From Branchiostoma lanceolatum (Eukaryota > Chordata > Leptocardii > Amphioxiformes > Branchiostomatidae): a DNA stretch of 64,000 nucleotides. Each line of letters opens with the position of its first letter. Within the stretch, counting starts at the first letter, position 1. The translations under genes were made by a program, and so were the position numbers. Under the pieces are notes generated by a model. That model was not told the origin of the DNA and did not search any database. It saw nothing but the letters and a program-made list of their open reading frames with translations. Shown here piece by piece: positions 39,543 through 49,260 of the stretch. The DNA is taken from positions 14,612,910 through 14,676,909 of the forward strand of contig NC_089724.1 of assembly GCF_035083965.1 (NCBI RefSeq), written 5' to 3'.

Positions 39543-41474
39543 TCATTCAGAGTTTTGAGTATACAAGTTCGGTATGTTTTGCTTTACCTGTCCAGATGAA
39601 TAGACATATGAAGGATCATACTGATTCTTATCATCGATTCGGTACGTTTCACCTTCTCCACTGTGATTTACATGTCCAGCTGAATAGACATGTGAACGAC
39701 CATACTGATTGTTATCATCGATTCCGTACGCTTCACATTCTCTACTGTGGCCGGCGTTTTTACGTTGATTGACACCAAAAACATAAGGTTCAATTGTGTT
39801 GGGTGAAGTTTCATGCATGCAGGACTGACTATTATCTGAATTTGGAAACTGATTATCAATTCTGTTGTCATTGGAAACTTCTCCATTATGGTAGGTAGGT
39901 TCACAGGCCTGTGTATCTGGTCCGGTTAGGGTACTTGTACCTTCTCTTTTCTTAAGACTGGTTTTACCTGCCGTTGCAACCTCGCCAATATGATATTGAG
40001 GTACCTCGAAAACATAAGGCGACATTGCATACGGCTCAGTCGTGTTAGATTTAACCTCGTTCATGCAGGACTTTGGTGCCTGATTATCAGCCATGTCGAC
40101 GTCGTCATCAAAAATTGTATGGTTCACAGTTTCCGGACTATTTCTACAGCCTTCCTGATCATCAGTCTGGGTGTCATGACTGGTGGTAGCTTGATCATAA
40201 AAAGCGTTGTTTACAACTTGGCCAGCCGCCATGTTGTTCACGCGACCAACTGGGGCATCTGTATCATCATGTTGTTTCCCACCCAATGTGATATACACCG
40301 CTGACGCCAAACCGCAAAGAACAACGCTTACTCCAACTACTGGTCCAATCACCGACCAGACTGGTGCCGTGGTAACGGTTTGAGGAGATGACGTCTCCTG
40401 ATTCTCTGGCGTCCCTTTCATGGGTCCAGAGTGAGCATTGTACCCTTCTGTAAAGTCTGTCACCTGATTGAAGGTTCTAGCTGCTGCAACTGTCAAGACA
40501 ACGTTAGTAGTGTTTTGAGAAATCTGATCATATGTTTCAGCCTGTTGTAGTTTTGGTTCCTCACTCCGTGGTTCTGAACTACCATTTGCTAGTGACAACA
40601 GGGACGAAGTGGTGACGTCATAGGGACTAAGGGTTTGACGTTCTGTAGGGCAGAAACTGTTGGGATCACAGGACTTTGGTGTGAACAGTCGACTATTCTC
40701 GCCGTTTGCATCCCAGACTTTATAACAAACTGAGATATATTCACTTAACAACTGGAGCTCTACGTTCTCCACTACAGCTGGTGTTTTACAGCGGAACAAA
40801 GGCTGGTTATCATATATGGCGCGTGCCACATTATTATTCCTGAGGAAATTTACGCATTTTGGTGATCTTTTATCCCGGCACTTTCCTGCAATGATCGCGA
40901 AATCAATGAGCCAAACTAAGTTACAGTCACAGTGGAAAGGGTTACCCGTTACGACATTTCTGTGTAGTACAATACGTCCGTTTGGCGCATGCGCGTCCCA
41001 CCCAAGATCGCACAGAGACAATGTCGTCAAAATGTTGTAGGAAACGTCAACCGTTTTCAAGTTGTGTAAGAAAAACTTCACAGGGTAGAGGTTGACACAG
41101 AACAGCTGATTATGTGACAAGTCCAAATGAACTAGCATGGGCAAGTTCTTCAGACAGTGCCAAGGGAAGTAACTGATGCTATTGTTTTTTAAGATCATGT
41201 TGTTCAAGTAGGGGAGGGGCGCAATGCATGGAAATGTGGTCAGGGCGTTGTTGGGAAGATGGAGGTCAACAAGTGTTTTTGGCAGTTCTTTGGGAAAGTT
41301 CGTTAAGCCTTTGTTGTTACAATATAGCAAACGTATATCACTGTTATTCCAATTTTGAACGACACATCCTTTAGATAGTAAGCGTGAAAGTGCCGATGCT
41401 TCCCAAGTGAACGGTACGTTCAGAAATGGGAGGACCGACACCAGAACGAATATTATGCTGTGTTTGTATCGCAT
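39543..41474 (-). CDS. single-exon leucine-rich-repeat transmembrane receptor
   Basis: A type I membrane protein of 643 residues encoded without introns. A signal peptide covers about residues 1-28. A Cys-containing N-terminal cap is followed by about four to five LRRs (roughly 46-165; HLPNNAL, LDLSHNQL and VDVSYNIL are typical cores). The LRRCT cap (178-230) begins NPFHCDCNLVWLIDF. A Ser/Thr-rich stalk leads to one membrane segment (about 373-396, SVIGPVVGVSVVLCGLASAV). The 245-residue tail lacks TIR, kinase or Ig domains. It is acidic and rich in Asn, with many tyrosines (SPYVFEV, EPTYHNGEV, IEPYVFG). It ends in two tandem copies of a 28-residue unit (581-608, 609-636) with cores IDDNNQY and IDDKNQY. 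The extracellular part presumably binds ligand or cell-surface partners, and the tail may be phosphorylated; both are inferences. Lancelets have many intronless LRR receptors. It is not a Toll-like receptor. Confidence 0.9.
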   Translation of the reverse strand: MRYKHSIIFVLVSVLPFLNVPFTWEASALSRLLSKGCVVQNWNNSDIRLLYCNNKGLTNFPKELPKTLVDLHLPNNALTTFPCIAPLPYLNNMILKNNSISYFPWHCLKNLPMLVHLDLSHNQLFCVNLYPVKFFLHNLKTVDVSYNILTTLSLCDLGWDAHAPNGRIVLHRNVVTGNPFHCDCNLVWLIDFAIIAGKCRDKRSPKCVNFLRNNNVARAIYDNQPLFRCKTPAVVENVELQLLSEYISVCYKVWDANGENSRLFTPKSCDPNSFCPTERQTLSPYDVTTSSLLSLANGSSEPRSEEPKLQQAETYDQISQNTTNVVLTVAAARTFNQVTDFTEGYNAHSGPMKGTPENQETSSPQTVTTAPVWSVIGPVVGVSVVLCGLASAVYITLGGKQHDDTDAPVGRVNNMAAGQVVNNAFYDQATTSHDTQTDDQEGCRNSPETVNHTIFDDDVDMADNQAPKSCMNEVKSNTTEPYAMSPYVFEVPQYHIGEVATAGKTSLKKREGTSTLTGPDTQACEPTYHNGEVSNDNRIDNQFPNSDNSQSCMHETSPNTIEPYVFGVNQRKNAGHSRECEAYGIDDNNQYGRSHVYSAGHVNHSGEGETYRIDDKNQYDPSYVYSSGQVKQNIPNLYTQNSE

Positions 41475-41554
41475 GTTTTCCGCAGCGACAAAAGCTAAAT
41501 TGTTTTAAATCCAAAGATTTCTTGTTATCCCTTGCTTATAGTCTGTAACTAAGG

Positions 41555-41560
41555 TATATA
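41555..41560 (-). promoter_or_regulatory. candidate TATA box of the LRR receptor gene
   Basis: On the minus strand GATATATACC stands about 80 bases before the start codon, giving a predicted 5' leader of roughly 50 bases with no need for an upstream exon. Confidence 0.35.
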
Positions 41561-41703
41561 TCACTTTATTTAGAGATCCTCTAGCCCTGTCCATCATGAC
41601 CTCACTGTTACGTCATAGTGCTATTTTGCACTGTTAGCATATCTTTTGTTATCATTGCAAGCAAAACATGTCAGTATTTGAGGCAAACGTAAACGTGTTT
41701 GTC

Positions 41704-41767
41704 ACACGAAGCTGGTGTGTTACGCCAAAGGGCGACTATACCGGATGTATAGATACAGATACAGAAG
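41704..41767 (+). repeat. dispersed repeat, copy 1 ('aagctggtgtgttacgcc')
   Basis: The sequence 'aagctggtgtgttacgcc' continues 'a.agggcg.....taccgg' and ends in a short 'tacagatacagaa' run. A second copy sits at 58428-58475. The terminal TACAGA repeats suggest the 3' end of a retroposed element. Confidence 0.55.
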
Positions 41768-42020
41768 AATATCAAACAAATACACTTTCTACGGCATTCT
41801 GATAGTATTCATACATCGGTTTGACACTTTACCATTAGACTACATTTGGCTACACCTGCGTTTGTGGCATCTGCTGTGAAATTAACTGATGATGTTTCAC
41901 GCAGTCATGGAAAATACCAAGTGCTGAATCTACCCACTGACAGGACAGGTAGCTCCTGTTCTTGTATGGAGGGCAATCTTATGGATGTGAAGACCAGTTC
42001 TTAGTTTCTTCCGCCACACA

Positions 42021-42715
42021 TTGACTTTGTGGATCGGGCGTCTTAGGTTGTCGTCACAGGAAACCTTCGGCTGGTCAAGATATCAAAACAATAAAATCAG
42101 CATTCATAATTGTAACCAAGAGGATGTCCCTGTACATGTGACTCAACTTAGACATTCCAGTAAACTACATGCATATTCTAAAATCAAAAAGCACTTTGGC
42201 ATGGAAACATATCTCACATCAATTCATAATAAACTGTTTGCAAATAGCATAACAAAGCTGAGAATCGGTGCACATTGCTTAGAAGTTGAAAAGGGTTGAC
42301 ACCACAACACACCAGCCACTCAGAGATTGTGTCCCACATGTAATGGAAGTGTTGAAGATAAATTCCACCTTGTGATGAATTGTCCAACTTATAGCAAAGA
42401 GAGAGATGCTTTTACAGACTATTACTACTAAGACAAACTTCACCCTATCTGGTACACAAAGCGATATTTTTTATGTACTGTTGTCATGTCCGACTCTTAT
42501 ATCCATGTACATAGGTCAATTTCTCCATAAATCATTCGAAAAGCGAGACAGAATTACCCATACATGACTATATATTGTAACAAATACACTGGTTTCGAAA
42601 ATATTTTGTACTTAGAATTGTAGGATAGATTAGCCTTGTAGAACAGATTGTTGATTTCATGCCATACATTGTACCATGTACGATTGTTGAGCAATAAAGT
42701 TCACTTCACTTCACT
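42021..42715 (+). mobile_element. LINE 3' end, truncated copy 2
   Basis: The frame 42021-42299 contains SSKLHAYSKIKKHFGMETYL and TKLRIGAH, typical of the region after the reverse-transcriptase domain in CR1-like lancelet LINEs. A TGA interrupts it at about 42298, and the same frame resumes with RLCPTCNGSVEDKFHLVMNC, the Cys/His C-terminus. The 3' tail (about 42430-42715) matches 19520-19815 and ends 'gagcaataaagttcacttc'. It is dead and 5'-truncated, but longer than the copy at 19.4 kb. Confidence 0.75.
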
Positions 42716-42754
42716 GTTAGTGGTACATTTTTGTGAGGTCTGGTTCCGATTCAT

Positions 42755-42954
42755 GAGTTGGTACACGGAGACCCCGGTTCAAGTCTCGAGGTCAGGACAT
42801 AAATGAGGGTCATTTGTACGAGCAGGTGCCTCGAGCACGTTAAAGGGGAAATGCTAGCAACCCATCTCTCTAGAAATATACCCTGCTACTAAAACAGCAA
42901 GGAAATTTACTGCCCTATGTGCCACTAGAAACTAAAAGGTGAACAACACAATAA
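42755..42954 (+). mobile_element. SINE family A, third copy
   Basis: It lies directly after the LINE tail. A B-box-like 'ccccggttcaagtctcg' is followed by 'cctcgagcacgttaaagggg', 'gaaatataccctgctact' and 'aaaggtgaacaacaca'. The middle block ('catctcggttggggctg') found in the other two copies is deleted. The ACA-rich tail is present. Confidence 0.6.
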
Positions 42955-42959
42955 TAACT

Positions 42960-44940
42960 GTTACCAGGAACTTAACAATAAGTAACGGATACGTAGGTGA
43001 TCTTACCTGAACGTAACGTTCTGAAATGATCAAATCTGATCAAAAAGGTCTGTCAAATCATTCTACAAGGGAAATCTAGAAAGTAATGGAATCAGCATCA
43101 TAGGAGGTTCATTTTGTACGAAATGAGTTAAGATTTGGCACAAATATAAAATCACATATCTTCTCGAGACTGAAAGATCTCAATTTGTTCCTCAGATTTT
43201 TATGAGCGACTGCGTTGATTTGTCTCGTATTAACGTAGTGACTGTTGTGAGTGTCACGAAAGGTGAGTCATTCTTCGTATGATCTTAAAGGCTTCCGTTG
43301 ACTGCCAAATATAATTTCTTTCTCATGTGCACGTGTAAGACATAAACATTACTGCCTCAACATATACAACAAAAAAGAAATCAAAATACGAAATATGGGC
43401 ATATTGTTCTCTGTACGTGGCACTGTTAAAATGAGCTTGAGTGCAGAGCCACGTCGTTCTTGTCTGTCAAAAAGCGAAGTAACAAATTAAATAAAAGCCT
43501 TGTCATTCTGTAAGCAAGAATGGTCAGATTTCTAGGTGAGGAAAGTCTAAAATTCGCACATACCTTTACATAGCACGGCTACACCGAGGCATGGGGGAGA
43601 TTCGGGGCGTCTGTTGTGCCGTCATACCCGTGTTGGCACAGAAAAAAGAGAAAGCTTGATTGTCTGATGCTTTTTGAGACCATTGATGACATGGTGGGCG
43701 TTTTATCACAGGCGTGTGACGATGTTCACAAGATCTCTTCTTGTAATACTGTCTGCATGCTGCCACGAATATGATGAATACTAGTATATGAATATTTTAT
43801 AGCCATTGTCTTGGGAAAAATGAATAGTTTCACAAGCCCCCACCTAAGTACCGCCTGCTTTTCCTTTCGCTTCGGACAGAATCACCAATCTGGTGTGCCC
43901 ATCTGTATACTCATTGACACAAACGTATGGACTAGTGTATTGAACTTTATTGAATGGACGAAGCAGACGCATAAAGTTTGCTCCCATGCTGTGGCTCACA
44001 TTTTGATCACCTTTGTGTAAACTGTAGGAGAGGAGTTCCGGAACTGTGATATTTAAAAACAAGTATTTTTTCTAACTCTCGACCAAAATATAACATGTTC
44101 GATCCAAGTTTGACGACGTTAAGGTGCATTGGTCTTATAATTATTCATTGTTCTAAAGACTATGTGTGTGCAACATATACAATGTTTTTGCATTACCAAA
44201 CCACCAAATACATATATCCATTCCATACATTGGAAAGCTATTCGCCGAGGCGTTTCTTACCCTTGCTTAAAACTTCAAGTTTTGTTCGTTAAAGCTTCCT
44301 TAACATACGAGCTAAATGTGTCTTAAAATATCGGCTAACAAGTCGGACCTTTAAATTTCTCGCTACGTCTTGCAATGTCTACTGATGGCGGAGTGAGGAT
44401 AAAATACGATAATTCGTTTGGCATAACGTCATGATAGCTAGTCACGTTTTTTCGCTTTTTTTCTACAGGCGTCGTTGTGTTAAAAAATTTTCTTTCCCGT
44501 GTGTCTGTGTCTGTGTGTGTGCGCGCGCGCGCGCGTGTGTGTGTGTGTTTGTGTGTTAGAATAGTGTTCAGCACCAAGGACAGGTCGCTTGTTTGTAAGT
44601 GGCCTATTATGGAATATATTTGGTCGTCTGCTCTATGATCGATCCGTATTTGGAAACATGAACTGAACAACTTTTGACATAAATGAAAGGGCGTCTGCTT
44701 TCGCCCCTTTATAGCCTTTGATCAAAAGCGTATGTTACATTGAATACATGTTGAAGCATATAGTGAGAAAAAAAGAGAGATTAATTTCATTTCTCCATAA
44801 GAAAGACCATTTGGTTGTATACCAATGTGATTCTAAAGTGATGTGTGAGGCTAATATATCACAAATATAGAAATCACGTTGATTTTCTTGGTGAATTTTC
44901 ACCAATGTATAGAGAGTAGAGACAGCTAACTTGGAGTTTT
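42960..44940. other. intergenic; simple GT/GC repeat near 44.5 kb
   Basis: No gene is seen. A mixed (GT)/(GC) microsatellite runs from about 44505 to 44556. It is followed at 44566-44584 by GTTCAGCACCAAGGACAGG, the exact complement of the RE1-like sequence at 37129-37147. Confidence 0.4.
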
Positions 44941-44942
44941 AG

Positions 44943-45360
44943 TAAGGCTGCACCAAGTAATTTTTATGGATGACGTCCTTTGGAGACCCTAAATCTAATG
45001 CGAGAGCGCGAAAAAAACCCAAGAAGGGCCGAAAAAAACAAGATGCCTAGATTTGAAATATAATAGTCGACGACACATGTTAGGACACAAATTGAATGAA
45101 AGAACACAGTGTAACAACTAGCAATTATTTCATTCATCATGAAAACAGCAATAATTTGAATAAATCAGTTGAAGTTGAACGGCAGTTGTTGTCCTGTCCT
45201 GTTTCTTTCCATATCCCATTGATTTGCGGCACTGTCGTAACTCTTTGGTCATAGTTACGTATACAGGAAACGGAATTTCTTGTTTTTTTTTTTTCTGGGA
45301 ACAGACCAAAATCAATGCGCGCGCGGACGTCATCCATAAAAATTACTTGGTGTAGCCTAA
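44943..45360. mobile_element. Harbinger-like MITE with 33-bp inverted termini
   Basis: The element 44946-45357 (412 bp) begins GGCTGCACCAAGTAATTTTT and ends in the inverted sequence. The 33-bp terminal repeats differ at one position. The trinucleotide TAA flanks both sides (44943-44945 and 45358-45360), as expected of PIF/Harbinger insertion. No transposase is encoded. Similarity of the ends suggests a young copy. Confidence 0.85.
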
Positions 45361-45570
45361 TGGAATAAACAAGAGAATATGCGCTATAGACTACAGGGAT
45401 TCCCCACTCGCTCTCTGTTAGATGGCCTTGATTCAGCATCAGTTCCGTCTGTATTCGCTAGGTGACACTACTGCACCGCTGGTGACAATCACGCCTTAGT
45501 TTAAGGTCGTAGACCACAGTATTTCGCCTGTAGGTATATTACGGTAAACTCAGTCTGTACTGAAAAGCGT

Positions 45571-45590
45571 CGAAGATGATGATGATGATG
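45571..45590 (+). repeat. GAT microsatellite
   Basis: Six to seven GAT triplets in non-coding DNA between the MITE and the acetyltransferase pseudogene. Confidence 0.8.
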
Positions 45591-45640
45591 ATTACGGTAA
45601 ACTGTAAAGCTAAACCTGTATAAGTGTTCACTTTTACACA

Positions 45641-45646
45641 TTTATT
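45641..45646 (-). promoter_or_regulatory. poly(A) signal of the left acetyltransferase-like copy
   Basis: AATAAA on the minus strand stands about 120 bases after the stop codon at 45768. The right copy shows no such signal in the matching place. Confidence 0.45.
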
Positions 45647-46869
45647 GTCAAGGACCACTTGCCTAATGTGACCAATTTTGGTGGTCTCTAAGATAATGTT
45701 TTCAATTCATTGACGCAAGCATCAAGATACCTCCCTACAGAGACCATCTGTTCACAAACATCTCATCTTACAAGTGGCTGGATAGCATGTCCTTTTCATA
45801 CATGATAATGCGACTCTTTGTATCCAACAGATTTTCCATCCGCAACGTGTCTCTACAAAAAATGTGGATTGAATCCTCCAGCTCTGCAAGACCAACAAAA
45901 ACACTCAGATGTATGTCTTCGTTTGTATAGCTTTGGCTTACATCCTGAAGGTGTTTCAGCAAGTTCTTTTGAATTGTATAAACATTCTTAGCGTATATTT
46001 GAATGGACATCATTCTCACTGCAGCGGTTGGGTAAGTGTTGGAGAGACTCAAACTTGCTTCTCCTTTGTGGCATAACATGTAAATTGTGTTTTCTTCTTG
46101 TAGAAGCTTTAAGTTAGCGGGGCATAAAGTAAACGGATCCCAGTCTGCAAATATGACTGGTTTGCGGTCGTAGCCACCACAGACGCCAGCGGGAAGCCAT
46201 TTCTGTACCGCCGTACAGAAGTCGTCATCTGGGTCTTGTAGAGGCACGACGTCCGGTAAGCCGGTCGTGTCCAGTTGAGCCAGCTGAGCAGGGTTCTGTC
46301 GCCACCAGAGACTGGGTCCTCCCTTGTACTCTGCGTAAGGCTAGAAAAGGAAATCTCACCTTAAATCAAGGTTTGCTTTTGAATTCAACGGCGCTTAAAT
46401 TGTACTTTGTACTTTGTTTTAGAGAAATGTATGTATAAACGTCACAGAAGTCATTTTTAAGTAATCCGTTACGTAAGTGGAATAATTTTCGTATTTGGCT
46501 ATTAATTAAGACTTAAGATATTTTTTAGCTAATTTACTGTATTCTAGAGAAAGAACTATAACACAACGTATAACTTAAACTCTCTATGATTTAGACCTAC
46601 CATGCTAAAAACTTCTCGCATGCCATGGATTGGTGCGTTCGCGATCGCCAAGGTGTTGAGGCTTGATATCGTGGCTCGTTTATACCTGGCTGTCGGGTGG
46701 TTCTGTCGGATCCAGGCGTCTTGATACTCCTCTCACTGCCAGATGACCCCCGTCTTTCTCCACGCAGAGACGACCCTTGCTGACGTGGTAATGAACGCCT
46801 TTTCCCCCTCCGTGATAATTGCAATTAACAGTCCTACCTATTAAAGAAAACACAGGCACTTGAAAATGC

Positions 46870-46913
46870 ATGTGTGTATGTGTGTGTGTGTGCGTGTGTG
46901 TGCGCGTGTGTAT
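46870..46913 (+). repeat. TG-rich microsatellite in intron 1 of the left copy
   Basis: An imperfect TG run of about 44 bases, interrupted by CG. It sits about 30 bases beyond exon 2, the same place as the much longer run at 52401-52488 in the right copy. Confidence 0.8.
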
Positions 46914-47379
46914 TCCACGACCTCACACATTCACCACATGAGGTTTAACCTTTTAAGTAACGTTCATAAATATTGCTCCTTGATTGTGCAAATCCTCATT
47001 TGATCAATCATATTATTATACTCATTAACATAACTTAGAAGGACATTACTACAATGGGCTTCTTAATGTACGACCTGATTTCAGGGACACCATGTCCCAG
47101 CTGGGGTTTGGGATGCAGTTCCGATGATGAAAACCTACAAAAGCAGGTCATGTAAACATTTATCAAAACACTACACACATTCATGTGTACTAGTCCTGTA
47201 CCACCAAATGATTTTTTAAGTCTTGGACAAAGGCACTCTCCATAATGAGCCTTGATTATTTGGCGAATGTATGTGAGCGTGGAACTCTAGTTTGATTATT
47301 CATATTAGTTGATCATCTTATCTAAAAAATAACAAAAAACAAACAAATAACACTTAAGTATGAAAGTCTAGCAAAGAAG

Positions 47380-47944
47380 GCTATTGTAGCATTATCTCAT
47401 GTATCATATAAATGAGGACCTCATTTACATATTTCATTGATTATGCATATTTTGTCTCACTTGCATAATTGATATCTACCAAAATATTTCTCAGCTACAC
47501 ATGTCTCATTAATTATGGAAACTAAAGCGCTAATTTGCACAATGTCCACTTAATTTCGAAATGCCACAAGAATGAAATTTCTTCTGATTTGCATAAATAG
47601 CCAATAATTGATTATGTGAATCATTAATTGAATTATCTACATACCAAATGTCATGACAATCCATCAACTACTTTTTTTTAAAACTCTGAAACAAAACTGG
47701 CTCCTGCAGCTTAAAGAAAGTGTATAGGGGTCGAAACCTACACGACTTAATCTCATTCTAACCAGCTGTCTAACACTAGAAAATAATGACCAAAGCTTTT
47801 CCAAAATACAAGATATTCTAACCAAAAGTAACGCCCGAGTCCTTAGAATATCGTCAGGGTTTTCAAAATCTAATCCTTTTTAATTTTTATCAAGACCCAC
47901 CCAAATATCAAGACAATCAACCCAAGCTTTCTCGAGTTATGCTG

Positions 47945-47945
<1 letters not shown>
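47380..47945. repeat. AT-rich dispersed repeat ending at CA microsatellite
   Basis: The phrases 'catttacatatttcattgattatgcatatttt', shortened here, and 'ccaaatgtcatgacaatccatca' (47645-47667, given in part) and 'ctcgagttatgctgttcacac' (in part) are typical of a lancelet interspersed repeat that ends against CA repeats, as I remember it. It lies inside intron 1 of the left acetyltransferase-like copy and explains why that intron (1379 bp) is longer than in the right copy (567 bp). Confidence 0.35.
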
Positions 47946-48036
<91 letters not shown>

Positions 48037-48180
48037 TACACACACACACACACGCACACATACACACACACTCACACACAAACACACACACTCACACAAG
48101 CATACACACACAAACACACACACACTAACACACACACACACTAACACACACACGCAAATACACACCAAAGCACACATACA
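47946..48180 (+). repeat. CA microsatellite
   Basis: Pure CA units run from about 47946 to 48032. They are followed by about 150 bases of degenerate CA-rich sequence with G, T and A interruptions. Open frames over it are artefacts of the repeat. Confidence 0.95.
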
Positions 48181-48399
48181 TACTGAAATGGTAAGTTGTA
48201 ATCAAAACTCACACACCACTTGTTTTCCCACCACCGTCAGGAACATCGTGGTGTCAAGATGATCAATGAAGTGGTGAAAGAACGCTGGCATGTAGTCTGT
48301 GTCGCCATAGATGCCTTTAGACATGCGTATTACAGCGTCGTAATCATCGTGCGAAGCAAGACGAAATGACGGATGCAAACTTTGTTCTGCCATTATCAA

Positions 48400-49260
48400 A
48401 GAACTGGTTGGGGGTGGGGGGCGGAACTGGTTGTACTGCAGCTTGTTGTCCTCATTTGCACCCCGATAAATGCCCCGTGCAAATGGTTTGAAGCAGTGAA
48501 ATGCCTAAATGGAGCTATTCTTTGTCCATGATGAGTGGCAGCTGTCTTGTGACCGAATAAAAGTGTCCCAGAGCGGTGTCACGGCCGGTTCTGTTGTACA
48601 CTCACCGCCGAAGATTCAGCGTGCCGTCACGCACTTCTCAGGTCAAGGGTCAAGTTTAAAGTTCGGCTTTAATACATTGTGCTTGCCAGGCCTGCCATGA
48701 AGCGTCACGTTAACCGGTGATAGCCTGGCTTCAAATATGAACAAATATTGCTTATTGTCATAGAGGTATTGTTTTCGGTGTGTCTGTATGTGTGTTTAGC
48801 TGTTTGTGTTTCCACATATTTGGCGCGGCAGTAACTTAAGAAACAATGGATGGATTGCAGTAATGTTAAAGAGATAGGTAGGTAAAGGTAATGGTTGGTT
48901 ATAGGCCACCTGGCGGCCTTCCTTTGTTCTACAGTTGACCTATGGTTTTGTATCTTTTGCCCTGGACATGCTATTGGAAATGGTTATCTAGTGGCGGATA
49001 GCCTTTGATGTCAGGAAAACGTGGTAGAGGTTTGAAACTCCTAGCAGTCTGCTCTTGAACTGCAGCGGTGCTTCTGATAAACTCTTTGAAATGGGAAGAC
49101 TGAAGAGAGGATCTACAGATTTACATGATGTTATGCATGCAACTATGCAAATAAAGGTCTAGTTTGCATAATGACTGCGAAAGCACCGTAATTCCAATTC
49201 TGAGTGGTAGGTGGAAATTGTATTCGTGGGACATGTGTAACTTAGCTAACGTAGCATGAC
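48400..49260. repeat. 5' flank of the left duplication unit
   Basis: This flank matches 53090-53725 in order and orientation: 'aactggttgtactg', 'gtcaggaaaacgtgg.agagg', 'tatgcaaat' with 'tttgcataatg', and 'tgggacatgtgtaact'. The duplicated unit therefore includes about 0.6-0.9 kb of upstream sequence and probably the promoter. No separate gene is seen. Confidence 0.7.

Larger units (their letters stand above)
45768..48393 (-). pseudogene. NAT16/histidine N-acetyltransferase-like, left copy with in-frame stop
   Basis: Three exons align with the intact copy at 51277-53087: exon 1 48217-48393 (59 codons), exon 2 46601-46837 (79 codons) and exon 3 45768-46340 (190 codons plus stop). Exon 1 has the family signature FRLASHDDYDAVIRM...IYGDTDYMP. 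Exon 2 carries a TGA at 46735-46733 where the other copy has TTA (Leu), which would end the protein after 93 residues, inside the GNAT fold. It also has a two-codon insertion. The exon-1 donor is altered by four extra bases (GTGTGTGAGT against GTGAGT). Exon 3 is fully open and differs from the other copy at only about 15 of 159 residues, so inactivation is recent. Alternatives are a read error, a polymorphism or a truncated product. The family acetylates small substrates such as histidine using acetyl-CoA. Confidence 0.75.

Noticed and set aside
44335-44670. 111-codon minus-strand open frame
   Set aside because: Runs through the GT/GC microsatellite; no domain.
47870-48262. Cys/Val and His/Thr repeat open frames
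   Set aside because: Translations of a CA microsatellite, not proteins. The same holds at 52294-52745.
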